Assembly (NCBI GenBank): GCA_019054805.1
Contig: JAHQIY010000008.1
Location: forward strand, 233,501-297,500
Direction of reading: 5' to 3'
Source of the DNA: Brachionus manjavacas
Lineage: Eukaryota > Rotifera > Eurotatoria > Ploima > Brachionidae
DNA: 64,000 bases
The notes beneath the pieces were generated by a model. It did no database searches. It was not told where the DNA came from and was given only the letters and a program-made list of their open reading frames with translations. The translations under genes were made by a program, and so were the position numbers. Below are positions 45,501 to 47,905 of this stretch, one piece after another. Position 1 is the stretch's first letter; each line of letters starts with the position of its first letter.

Positions 45501-46508
45501 GAACCAGAAGTCTATCGCTATGAGACTAATTGGCGAACCATTTGGCAGTTTGGAGATGATTTTGTACCTAAGAGCCAAAAATTATTGCAAACAATTGACT
45601 CATGTTTGGACCAAATTGAAGATGTGGAGAAAAAAACTGGAGAAATTTGCACAAATTTTAGTTCAATTGTCCTAAAAGATGATATGATCAAATACAAATC
45701 AGTTTTTGAAAAAATAAAATCTGGCATTAAATCAATTCTAAATTGCATCAAAGGAATCGAGCATATTGATAAGAAAATTTCCAATTTTTATAGCATAATC
45801 CAAAATTTTAATAAAAATGAAAAAATTGATTTTTTCCAAGCCAGTGAATGTTTAGTCCAAAATGCAACAATTTTGTCAAAAATTCATCTCGATCTTTACA
45901 CAGAATCCAAAGCTTCGAACAAAGACTGTAATTTGTTGCGATTGGATCTGGACATTCCAATGGACCCGTGGCTTACCATAAAACGATTGACGGTAGACAA
46001 GTACAATCAAGCTCTAAAAGAGTCCAAGATAAAATCAGCACCAATAATCACAGACTCGGAGAGTAGGAAGATTTCAGCTGAAAGTTTGTTCTATCTTGAA
46101 GTGGTTGATGATGTGAATGAGGAAAATGAGCAAAGTTTAATTATTGAAAATGTTTATTTGTCTAATGCTTGCTATGATTTGATGACAAAGTCTTTTGTGT
46201 CAAGTAATAGGAAGATGTTGAGCAAAATTCCGCTGGTAAAAATAACCCCAATAATAGACATGACGCATAGAGCCCAGGACGCATTTAAGCAAGTTCCTTT
46301 TATAGACCAAAATGGCGATATAATTTGCATGTTTGGCATTAAATTTTGGCACAGCACAAACTCAAGTCTGTCAAGTACACTGAGCCAAGAGACCAATGTG
46401 GAAAAATCCAATTCACCCAGCAAGCTAAATCAATCAACGCCCATACACTATCCTCTTCATTTTCAAATAAAAAATTTATCTCATTTCTTTTTAAATGCAT
46501 TAAATTAG
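2715..46508 (+). CDS. Divergent dynein heavy chain gene, 5' end outside the window (about 42 exons)
   Basis: Microtubule motor subunit: linker, six AAA modules, stalk with microtubule-binding domain and C-terminal domain can be followed in order. Exons (GT-AG, phases checked by hand): 2715-3128, 3186-3320, 3370-3561, 5420-5654, 5711-5896, 5954-6104, 6155-6279, 6340-6531, 6584-6726, 11582-11714, 11766-11881, 12601-12666, 12731-12836, 12968-13003, 13263-13441, 13496-13645, 13701-14000, 17919-18050, 18097-18219, 18276-18368, 18430-18559, 19823-19982, 20039-20238, 20294-20375, 20428-20605, 20654-20752, 24216-24525, 24577-24749, 24804-24975, 25048-25155, 25213-25463, 25521-25630, 25688-25830, 30771-33896, 39122-39255, 39312-40093, 40152-40369, 41271-41439, 41505-41599, 41649-41921, 45303-45376, 45434-46508. 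This gives roughly 3750 codons. The open frame across so many exons argues for a constrained gene despite degenerate nucleotide motifs. The exact paralogue (axonemal or cytoplasmic) is not assigned. Confidence 0.88.
3623..4802. mobile_element. E1: MULE-derived element with iterated GTAGCTAAT termini and a deleted transposase
   Basis: About 37-bp terminal inverted repeats start TGGCATATATTT at 3623 and end at 4802 with the exact reverse complement. Flanks AAAAATA (3616-3622 and 4803-4809) fit a 7-8 bp target duplication, though the sequence is low in complexity. Inside each end the motif GTAGCTAAT or GTAGCAAAAAT recurs several times in opposite orientation. The minus strand carries two overlapping frames, which are described separately. 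The element lies in a dynein intron (3562-5419). Terminal structure is seen directly; MULE affiliation is inferred from the SWIM finger and the size of the target duplication. Confidence 0.75.
3837..4573 (-). pseudogene. MULE-type transposase remnant: N-terminal domain joined to SWIM zinc finger and AT-hook tail
   Basis: Two overlapping minus-strand frames. The upstream one (4573-4190) starts MSQENSESSTTSLVRREDEY, is acidic, then has a charged region. The downstream one (4232-3837) holds CSCQYWKKNYICKHV, a clear SWIM zinc finger (C-x-C-xn-C-x-H), and ends with an AT-hook, KRPRGRPRK. SWIM fingers sit C-terminal to the DDE core in MULE transposases. Here no room is left for the core between the two frames, so the copy looks like an internal-deletion derivative with a frameshift at the join. 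A host protein is possible, but enclosure by matching terminal repeats makes that unlikely. Confidence 0.6.
5420..6531 (+). CDS. Dynein exons 4-8: linker C-terminal half
   Basis: Five exons separated by 50-60 bp introns. The first contains LEFPRFYFLEKQKLIETLSH, matching the diagnostic dynein linker block FPRFYFLS..ELLEIL, followed by CFSGIKDLIYS (family: 'CFeGI..L'). The second begins with a degenerate form of the 'GM.S.EGE.V' block. Later exons hold FPSQVIVLGESLTWCKHV (family: 'Q.vl...qi.WT..ve') and NQFSYEWLRMLKYTFEKR (family: 'FeWlsQLRyYw'). Phases are consistent throughout (for example TAT G|CT AGT). The linker is the element that swings on the AAA ring; this part leads directly into AAA1. 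Confidence 0.85.
6584..14000 (+). CDS. Dynein exons 9-17: AAA1, with degenerate Walker A and Walker B
   Basis: The first exon reads LVISPLTDKCFLNL, the family AAA1 start, then the P-loop GPDSSGKRQT where GPAGTGKTET is expected: the lysine stays but the Thr/Ser is Arg. A 4.9-kb intron full of mobile elements follows. Next comes GCWIVFDRVDQL where GAWxCFDEFNRI is expected, so the Walker B glutamate is replaced by Arg. Exons 12601-13003 and the start of 13263-13441 add about 90-100 charged residues not seen in standard AAA1. The sensor region returns as NPNLACFITSNSYKKLPENL (family: 'FITMNPGYAGRtELPdNL') with PGYAGR lost. The last exon matches the AAA1 C-terminal helices. AAA1 normally powers the stroke; here hydrolysis looks doubtful. 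Confidence 0.85.
7035..7245 (+). pseudogene. CR1/Jockey-like LINE fragment, 3' end of the reverse-transcriptase ORF
   Basis: Plus-strand translation gives AQRIRGHKRRLSGQTIKNCT, then after one frame change LFNNKVVNEWN. This is the typical C-terminal tail of CR1-like LINEs ('lRGH...l......R...F.nRvvn.WN.LP'). It is a short, frameshifted relic inside the long dynein intron 6727-11581. Confidence 0.6.
7762..7797. repeat. R3 repeat copy 1
   Basis: GAAGCAGAGCTTTATA, then ATGCGAGTAACGAGCCGTTA. It pairs with 29116-29151. The function of this short dispersed block is unknown. Confidence 0.5.
8045..8056. repeat. Target-site duplication, left copy, of the LINE
   Basis: AATTAAATTTAT, identical to 9635-9646, directly beside the poly-A end of the minus-strand LINE. 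Confidence 0.75.
8057..9634 (-). mobile_element. 5'-truncated non-LTR retrotransposon with 12-bp target-site duplication
   Basis: The minus-strand reverse transcriptase runs from about 9634 (INIEVPSLREIEAAIKALKN, RKAPGIDGVTAEMLKADG, IIPEDWSKGLIVRLPKKGNK). One frame change follows, then RGVTLLPIASKAFCSIILER, QAGFRRGRGCIDQIFTLRNI, the FADD catalytic box in LEDLDFADDLVLI, and a last frame with WTPQGRCKVGRP ending near 8085. A T-rich stretch (poly-A on the minus strand) adjoins AATTAAATTTAT at 8045-8056, and the same 12 bp recur at 9635-9646. The clade was not determined; the 'NWRGvtLL...K.f' style is shared by several RT families. It is dead through frameshift and 5' truncation. Confidence 0.85.
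9635..9646. repeat. Target-site duplication, right copy, of the LINE
   Basis: AATTAAATTTAT directly beside the 5'-truncated end of the LINE. It pairs with 8045-8056. Confidence 0.75.
10967..11288. mobile_element. E11: MITE-like element with iterated GACATGTC
   Basis: TGACATGTCACTATAAAATG at the left is mirrored at the right by CTTTTTATTACATGTCA and a final AGACATGTCA. Four GACATGTC or near copies occur at about 10967, 11030, 11236 and 11281, and inner segments (AAAAGAGTATTGTT versus AAATAGAGTACAGTT inverted) also pair. No coding capacity is seen beyond an overlapping short minus-strand frame that starts inside the left end. Confidence 0.6.
13039..13058. repeat. (TCTA)n microsatellite
   Basis: About five tetranucleotide units of CTAT/TCTA inside a 259-bp dynein intron. 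Confidence 0.8.
14068..14240 (-). pseudogene. LINE reverse-transcriptase fragment (N-terminal part)
   Basis: Minus strand: PDLIREGSKI, a stop, then LPEIFIIILQILLNRCLILK and IPGNWKLAIVNPxNTKKGYG. This is the usual LINE motif in which 'P..Wk.A.V.Pi.KKG' precedes the RT palm. Two internal stops are present. It sits at the left of the 3.9-kb dynein intron 14001-17918. The neighbouring 14390-14640, with two copies of GGATGACTTATTCAGCC, may be part of the same or another dead element. Confidence 0.55.
15165..15570. mobile_element. E5 copy 2: inverted-repeat element with iterated AAGTCA/GACTT
   Basis: The left end runs AAAAGTCACAAGTCTTAAGT with further AAGTC repeats. The right end runs through TTGACTTTGACTTTTTAATG and finishes ACTTTTGTACAAGTCTGG. 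The right end, inverted, matches the left end of copy 1 at 17-95. About 400 bp, inside dynein intron 14001-17918. Confidence 0.65.
15796..16985. mobile_element. E8: about 1.2-kb element with 45-bp inverted ends
   Basis: The left end includes CAATGTTGAAATAACATT followed by GAAAAAGTGCGATGTT. The right end (16935-16985) is the near-exact inverse, with AACATCGCACTTTTTAATGC and CAACATTGAATACATT. Internal AACTATGGTTCA occurs at about 16032 and 16564. A 78-codon minus-strand frame at 16068-16304 has no recognisable domain. A solo copy of one end lies at 44475-44640. Confidence 0.6.
17919..20238 (+). CDS. Dynein exons 18-23: AAA2 with intact P-loop
   Basis: The exon at 17919 follows directly from the AAA1 end (IQK|MVDLYTSLRVNQ, family: 'KviQLYe...vRhG') and contains the Walker A motif GPALDGKST. 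The exon at 18430 carries ENWIILDSDIND, the AAA2 Walker B block (family: 'WIvFDGdvDa'). The exon at 19823 contains NASPSIISKSMLIIQQDLDW, matching the 'ASPATVSRCGMVY....LGW' block. The intron 18560-19822 contains a non-Met open stretch at about 19147-19341 that I could not identify. Nucleotide binding at AAA2 appears preserved. Confidence 0.85.
19147..19341 (+). other. Unidentified open stretch in a dynein intron
   Basis: A frame without Met reads LSEIGGIFTREIGNSEELSK and on through SRERKESEKNGIVESL to a stop at 19339. Its composition is more coding-like than the flanks, but it does not continue the AAA2 sequence, which already joins 18559 to 19823 in phase. Possibly a relic of a mobile element. 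Confidence 0.3.
20294..25463 (+). CDS. Dynein exons 24-31: AAA3 with intact Walker A and B
   Basis: FFWSIAAYLATE (20294-20375) matches the AAA2-AAA3 'F.wsigg.l' helix. The exon at 20654 carries Walker A YGDIGIGKTS. After a 3.5-kb intron the exon at 24216 contains Walker B NYLFFIDDLNVNY (family: 'vvFvDDLNMP') and FTSFNDINFIFTCTYP (family: sensor 'f..CAmgPPgGGR'). The exons at 24577 and 24804 cover the helical lid, ending with HYLFNFKDITKVVQGLQL, nearly identical to the family block 'HY.FNlRD.srv.qG'. Exon 25048 has KLVAHEIMRVFLDRITDPN (family: 'LW.HE..RVf.DRL.d..D'). AAA3 is the best preserved nucleotide site in this protein. Confidence 0.87.
20881..21190 (-). pseudogene. Tc1/mariner transposase N-terminal fragment
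   Basis: The minus strand starts with a helix-turn-helix, SKKEIAKLLGVSPKCVSST. After one frame change follow SRPSRPRKLAFCDKRYIFIE and ISKYTVMKILLKKGL, the second DNA-binding domain of Tc1-like transposases (with a GRPR-like motif). The frame stops at 20881 and the DDE domain is absent. It lies in the AAA3 intron 20753-24215. Confidence 0.65.
21530..21730. repeat. 71-bp tandem repeat, about 2.6 copies
   Basis: A unit beginning ATATTTGATTTGATTATTGA starts at 21539, 21610 and 21681 (period 71 bp). Each unit has an internal dyad, TTGATTTTTAATAATCAA. The third unit is truncated. Confidence 0.85.
21730..21838. repeat. Two adjacent long palindromes
   Basis: 21730-21796 is a palindrome with 33-bp arms centred near 21763 (TTTTTAGATATCATTAAAAA and its inverse). 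21793-21838 is a second one (AAAATTGATTTCCATAT ... ATATGGAAATCAATTTT). They abut the 71-bp tandem array. Confidence 0.85.
22094..22144 (-). repeat. R2 repeat copy 1
   Basis: Contains ATTCATAAAATTACGCCAGA then TTCGCCGATGTT, preceded by an ATT/GTT-rich run. Read on the minus strand, it ends in ATGAATAAATAACAACAATA, like a LINE or SINE 3' tail. Related copies lie at 40604-40660 and 42971-43003. Confidence 0.55.
22449..22612 (+). repeat. R1 repeat copy a
   Basis: A pyrimidine-rich stretch with TTTTAGCTTATTTACTTTG, then ATTCTGAAGGAGC, GTAGCTC and AACAAATAAG. The same order is seen at 34453-34675 and 61411-61590. The end is degenerate here. It is inserted in element E3 copy A. Confidence 0.65.
22614..22874 (-). 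CDS. Conserved ORF of element E3, copy A (unknown function)
   Basis: Minus strand: KKAEEERIKQLKEEYTAAIS, then after one frame change MWRSSGCESRELFSKKDLDA and AAMCILRKKVVKIVEVQLAF, ending at a stop at 22614. The second part is conserved at the protein level in copy B (34731-34856), which supports coding origin. The charged helix plus W-rich block vaguely recalls FF-type domains, but I do not claim homology. Either a transposon protein or a host fragment captured by the element. Confidence 0.4.
23195..23604 (-). pseudogene. LINE reverse-transcriptase C-terminal fragment
   Basis: Minus strand: WISIFKSLILSLFDSCFIIF, QKKQNKILRIIKFFLRKTSI and MHRVLKIDKIEDRSNQLFI, then a stop and MKTRVQHELIASEINEYF. 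This matches the Jockey/CR1 thumb region ('slirpileYa...w.......l..lQnkalRiil..p'). 5'-truncated and interrupted by a stop, between E3 copy A and the AAA3 Walker B exon. Confidence 0.6.
23891..24035. mobile_element. E12: short element with iterated CCGACATGTCG-type dyads
   Basis: ACCGACATGTCGTTAA at 23891, TTAACGACATG near 23957, TTACCGACATTGTCGGTA at 24001 and ATAACGACAATG at 24024. The motif ACGACAT recurs in both orientations within 145 bp. It has no coding potential. The borders are unknown; this could be a MITE fragment. Confidence 0.45.
25521..25830 (+). CDS. Dynein exons 32-33: start of AAA4
   Basis: Two short exons, 25521-25630 and 25688-25830. The second contains MNFFFHEDAIRHLARLTRIY, corresponding to the family block 'm.LVLFedA.eHi.RI.Ril' just before the AAA4 P-loop. 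The donor after TAT at 25830 is in phase 0 and joins the TGT at 30771 without frame change, across a 4.9-kb intron that contains a LINE and a Tigger-like insertion. Confidence 0.82.
27707..28424. mobile_element. Tigger/pogo-like deletion derivative with TA target duplication
   Basis: The ends are inverted repeats, CAGTGCACTCGCGCTA at 27707 and its complement TAGCGCGAGTGCACTG ending at 28424. They are flanked by TA at 27705-27706 and 28425-28426. Removing the element plus one TA restores the LINE reading frame, which proves the insertion. Inner copies of TTCGTTATA and ATTCGTAAT occur near both ends. The minus strand keeps a transposase C-terminus (next entry). Confidence 0.9.
27928..28149 (-). 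pseudogene. Tigger/pogo-type transposase C-terminal remnant
   Basis: An open frame of about 73 codons contains LTIETETEFISKEKAIAGLN and TAREYFMNSKEDCRNEINSV, ending at TAA (27928). Tigger/jerky-like transposases end with a helical tail of this kind after the DDE domain ('...eAl..l..lr.y......'). The DNA-binding and DDE domains are deleted. Confidence 0.5.
29116..29151. repeat. R3 repeat copy 2
   Basis: GAAGCAGAGCTTTATA, then ATGC..GAACGAGGCGTTA. A close copy lies at 7762-7797. It abuts the 5' limit of the minus-strand LINE. Confidence 0.5.
30405..30430. repeat. (AGT)n microsatellite
   Basis: About eight GTA/AGT units, ahead of GAAAGCTGTGACACAGGCG. Similar trinucleotide runs mark the 3' ends of CR1-like LINEs elsewhere in this window (47211-47226), so this may be the tail of an unrecognised copy. 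Confidence 0.75.
30771..33896 (+). CDS. Dynein exon 34: giant GC-rich exon with AAA4, stalk, microtubule-binding domain and AAA5
   Basis: One 3126-nt phase-0 exon (1042 codons). Residues 1-25 hold the AAA4 P-loop region, SQQYGLGRTNS where GVGGSGKQS is expected (the Lys is Arg). About 260-395 is coiled coil 1. About 397-500 is a well conserved microtubule-binding domain (SFRFPPRQVLTVVDTLCVMF and SIAAASLCTWIRAVYEY). About 500-580 is coiled coil 2, followed by AAA5 from about 590 (SASLIDSYKLDAVLTSAYVC and STMSWPLIFDPENNSIRVM). About 710-885 is an extra low-complexity Ser/Thr/His-rich insertion, after which NAAVHGVAVFLKNSERYPLH resumes the family pattern. Its GC content is near one half by eye, against about a third or less in neighbouring exons. 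Antisense open frames here are by-products of that composition. Confidence 0.9.
34403..34675 (+). repeat. R1 repeat copies b and c (tandem)
   Basis: Two CTGAAGGAGCTTTAGCTCGG cores (34406 and 34617), each followed by TACAG, TAACAAATAAATAAATAA. The second is preceded by the full pyrimidine-rich body with TTATTAGCTTATTTACT. They are inserted in E3 copy B. Confidence 0.7.
34731..34856 (+). CDS. Conserved ORF of element E3, copy B (unknown function)
   Basis: 42 codons: MWRSSGSESRKRFSKKDRDA, MFILRKKVTEKVEVQLASEF, stop. Compared with copy A the protein is conserved while both nucleotide and amino-acid differences are scattered. The 5' part present in copy A is missing here because R1 repeats intervene. 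Fragment; function not identified. Confidence 0.4.
   Translation: MWRSSGSESRKRFSKKDRDAAMFILRKKVTEKVEVQLASEF
35622..35654. repeat. Perfect 14-bp hairpin
   Basis: Arms TTTTACGTAGTGTC and GACACTACGTAAAA with a 5-base loop, GATTT. It lies just outside the left end of element E6. Confidence 0.85.
35690..36900 (-). mobile_element. E6: decayed Tc1/mariner element with about 150-bp inverted repeats
   Basis: 35690-35840 and 36760-36900 are inverted copies (for example TTTATATTTTTACCAAAAGT against ACTTTTGGTAAAAATATAAA). GGTAAA/TTTACC is iterated in both. The minus-strand interior holds Tc1 transposase pieces. The element lies in dynein intron 33897-39121. Confidence 0.75.
35880..36620 (-). pseudogene. 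Tc1-like transposase relic of E6
   Basis: Legible in order on the minus strand: RRLRNTPYLTELHK, RLIWCLRHKNYVFDDSIFVD (first catalytic Asp block), IHIWDEIARKGITVYI, MDQFYHRDILAEYLFPYV, FKLHQDNDPKHKPYV (second Asp block DNDPKH), and about 180 bp later SPDLNPIEMVWNY (third acidic block SPDLNPIE). These are the three catalytic blocks of Tc1 transposases. Stops, frameshifts and an insertion before the last block show it is dead. Confidence 0.75.
36924..37741. mobile_element. E2: MULE-derived element with iterated ATTAGATAC termini
   Basis: The left end has repeated GTATCTAAT and the right end repeated ATTAGATAC, ending AAATATAAGCC. The outermost bases resemble E1 (GGCWTATATTTT). Inside, on the minus strand, is a SWIM finger remnant homologous to that of E1. 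It directly follows the right end of E6. The left border is approximate. Confidence 0.65.
37075..37560 (-). pseudogene. SWIM zinc-finger remnant of MULE-type transposase (E2)
   Basis: Minus strand: LEWSQSECTCPYWRKNNICK followed by HILFLARRFRG, a SWIM finger (C-x-C-xn-C-x-H) like CSCQYWKKNYICKH of E1. After a frame change RGKPVTTKKALIIQPTELQ aligns with the KRGRRKKASSALQ tail of E1, and the frame ends in a basic KKKRVRLTGSKNK tail. It carries stops and frameshifts. Confidence 0.6.
38263..38687. mobile_element. E7: 425-bp MITE with TACGTAAATTTACGTA ends
   Basis: The left end, TTTTTTTACGTAAATTTACG, then CCTTTTTCTGAAATGG and AAATAGCAAAAATTTTTTAT (38263-38332), is repeated inverted at 38608-38687 with one small insertion. 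Inside is a 60-codon minus-strand frame (38430-38612) without known motifs. A TACGTAAA-rich hairpin at 63208-63280 and the stretch 37795-37850 share the motif. Confidence 0.75.
39122..40369 (+). CDS. Dynein exons 35-37: AAA5-AAA6 region
   Basis: Exon 39122 (EEILERLNNIDQSILDD) corresponds to the conserved helix 'LE..IL..Ls...gnILdDe..I..L'. Exon 39312 covers AAA6 (MCSAISSIFEALKLIYLIEP and INWSLFKQLLLSNF; family: 'R.s.lYF.l.dL..idpmYqySL.wfi.lF'). It continues through YCLRLFYEHLSSSMSRNHFS (family: 't..vy..vcRgLFe.hKl.Fs') to ISTPKG. Exon 40152 gives SIRNGSWVVVENVHLLNQW (family: 'g.WV.LqNcHL...Wm'), a strong dynein signature. The phase-1 join G|AG at 40093/40152 is consistent. Confidence 0.87.
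40604..40660 (-). repeat. R2 repeat copy 2 with (ATT)n
   Basis: (ATT)n followed by GTTTATTCATAAAATTACGC, then CGGATTAGGCAATGTT. On the minus strand it reads as a unit ending in an AATAAA-like motif and an (AAT)n tail. Inside dynein intron 40370-41270. Confidence 0.6.
41271..41921 (+). CDS. Dynein exons 38-40: post-AAA6 C-terminal region
   Basis: Exon 41271 contains IGIHENFRLWLLADMEN (family: 'ihp.FRLwlts.p...FP'). Exon 41505 (DSLIFDSVKVVSQRQNMEQT) corresponds to 'iLq.siKvt.EpP.Glr.Nl'. Exon 41649 contains ILHSLIVHNEFRKPNEWHFQ (family: 'fFHavvqeRrkfgplGWn..YeF'), then DLIYTVQLKDHVDILFAKKL, replacing the 'l.YGGrvtD..Dr..l' motif with only partial identity. Introns of about 50-65 bp separate the three exons. 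Confidence 0.85.
42419..42780. mobile_element. M1 family MITE, copy 1, with 8-bp target duplication
   Basis: The left end is GTTTTGTGAAGTTCAGTACA and the right end is TGTACTGAATTTCACAATAC then CC. The interior is largely self-complementary and contains CTGCAAAATGCA-type segments. The flanks TTACCTTT (42411-42418) and TTACCTTT (42781-42788) are identical. The sequence is related to 55198-55528. Confidence 0.85.
42971..43003 (-). repeat. R2 repeat copy 3
   Basis: AAATTCAAAAATTACGCCAG then ATTCGGCGATGAT, matching copies at 22094 and 40604. No (ATT)n run here. Confidence 0.5.
43004..44474. other. Intron sequence without recognisable feature
   Basis: Part of dynein intron 41922-45302. The 68-codon minus-strand frame at 43405-43611 has no recognisable motif. 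Otherwise AT-rich filler. Confidence 0.5.
44475..44640. repeat. Solo end of element E8
   Basis: GGTTTAATTTTTTGTGTTTG, then ACAAAATGTATCC repeats the left end of E8. Further in, CAGTTTCAAATAAAAAAA and GTGAATATTGCAGACATTTT match the inverted right end of E8 at 16860-16930. Confidence 0.55.
44712..44770. repeat. Degenerate solo end of element E1
   Basis: GATTAGCTACTTTATAAAAA then AATAGCTATTCAAAAAATAT ends ATAGACCA, closely resembling the right terminal repeat of E1 (AATTAGCTACTCAAAAAAAT ... ATGCCA). Confidence 0.45.
45303..46508 (+). CDS. Dynein exons 41-42: C-terminal domain and stop
   Basis: A short exon, 45303-45376 (ASQLVENSDKFYSTTQKNQQ, family: 'GLHpNAdi.f...e...l'), joins AG|C to the final exon 45434-46508. 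The latter includes MDPWLTIKRLTVDKYNQ and ends with a beta-rich stretch (QSLIIENVYLSNACYDL and IICMFGIKFWHS), followed by a Ser/Asn-rich tail of about 40 residues. Standard family anchors such as 'lflqGA.wd' are heavily altered, so this end is recognised mainly by order and length. An AATAAA signal lies at 46552-46557, about 45 bp after the stop. Confidence 0.75.
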
Positions 46509-46551
46509 AAACAAGGATTTTTTTAACATTTTAAAATTTGAATTTTCTTTT

Positions 46552-46557
46552 AATAAA
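46552..46557 (+). promoter_or_regulatory. Polyadenylation signal AATAAA of the dynein gene
   Basis: Canonical hexamer 44 bp after the dynein stop codon. In sequence this AT-rich the hexamer occurs by chance, so the position relative to the stop is the only support. Confidence 0.4.
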
Positions 46558-46854
46558 TTTTTTTAATAATTTTTGTTTCATTTTTTGAATGATTTATCTT
46601 TAATGTATCCAGAGTGGAATTCAATTCGATTCGGCTTTCTTAAGTCGCTGAAACGACCTCAAACACTCACTTTTTATTTCAATTAAATAAATTTAACAAA
46701 TTTTATGCTTCACTTTTTTTAATATAATTTCATTTTATTGCCATTAGTTTTTGATTGCCATTTTGGTAAAGCTTTTTGGCTAGCATTTAGTTGAGTATCA
46801 AGCAAAAATTCACTTTGGATATTAAAAAAATTGTTGCATGAGTGTTGATTATTT

Positions 46855-46905
46855 TATTTATTTATAAATCTGTACCAAGCTAATACTCCTTCAGAATAAA
46901 AATAT
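46855..46905 (-). repeat. R1 repeat copy d
   Basis: On the minus strand ATTCTGAAGGAGTATTAGCT, TGGTACAGATTTATAAATAA: a diverged R1 core and tail just downstream of the dynein gene. Confidence 0.55.
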
Positions 46906-47210
46906 AAAAAAAAGAAAAAAAAGACATTTTTAGATATTTAATAGTTCAGAAAAAAGAAAAAATTGATATGTAGCAAAAAATAGCCAAATAGTTAAATATT
47001 TAATTGAGGTGTATAAAAATCAAATGAGTGTATAATTAAAAAATTGTAAAATTAACTATTCATTAGGAGTATTAATTAATCTTAGTGGAGACTTAATTTC
47101 ATAAAACATAAGATTTATCGTAAAGTAAGACCTCCATGAATAGCTAAACTAGTTTCCGTCGGACAAAAAAAAAGGGAAGCAGACCGCAAAGATTAGCAAA
47201 GAAAGCATTT

Positions 47211-47226
47211 AGTAGTAGTAGTAGTA
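47211..47226. repeat. (AGT)n at LINE 3' end
   Basis: Five trinucleotide units directly at the 3' side of the minus-strand LINE fragment 47227-47905. CR1-like LINEs often end in short microsatellites instead of poly-A. Confidence 0.7.
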
Positions 47227-47905
47227 AAATAAACTGCAACTTGAAACCAGTTCAAGTGAGCTCCGGAACAAGCTTCGTCGCTCTTCTCTGTACTTTTTCA
47301 AGCTCCGCGGTATCCTTTTCAAAAAACGGGCACCACGAACTGATAGCATATTCTAGATGAGGTCTGACCAATGATGTGTATAGTAATCTGATGTTTTCTT
47401 GGTTAGGAAAATTAAAAGCTTTCTTGATCATTCCTAAAACTCTGTTTGCCTTGGCAGTACAATTTTTCGCTTGTACGTCCCACTTAAAGTCGTTTTGGAT
47501 ATAAATACCGAGGTCTTTCTCACAAATCGACTTTGCCAAGGGTTGTCGACCCAAACTCTCTGACTTAATTTCATAGTCAAATCTTGTGTTTGAATAACCA
47601 AAGTGCACAACTTTACATTTATCAGTATTAAGTTGAGTAGACCAATTCGTTGACCAATTTGACACTTTGTCTAAGTCCCCTTGAAGATCTATCAATGATT
47701 GGAAATTTTTAACGACAGAAATAATCTTCGTATCATCAGCATAAGCTTCACAGTTTGACTCAATCATCTCTAACATGTCATTAATGAAGATGACAAAAAG
47801 AATAGGTCCTAAAACCGAACCTTGAGGTACACCACTAGTTATTTTAGCACATTGTGAAGATGATTCTCCAAGTACCACACAAAGAGTGGCAATCGAAATT
47901 TACTA
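47227..47905 (-). pseudogene. CR1/Jockey-like LINE reverse-transcriptase fragment
   Basis: A minus-strand open frame of about 220 codons: ITSGVPQGSVLGPILFVIFI, CEAYADDTKIISVV (catalytic YADD), LNTDKCKVVHFGYSN, KDLGIYIQNDFKWDVQAKNC, LVRPHLEYAISSWCPFFEKD and ELEKVQRRATKLVPEL. These are the palm-to-thumb blocks of CR1-like RT. The fragment is 5'-truncated but its frame is intact, so it is fairly young. A (AGT)n run marks the 3' end. Confidence 0.85.
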
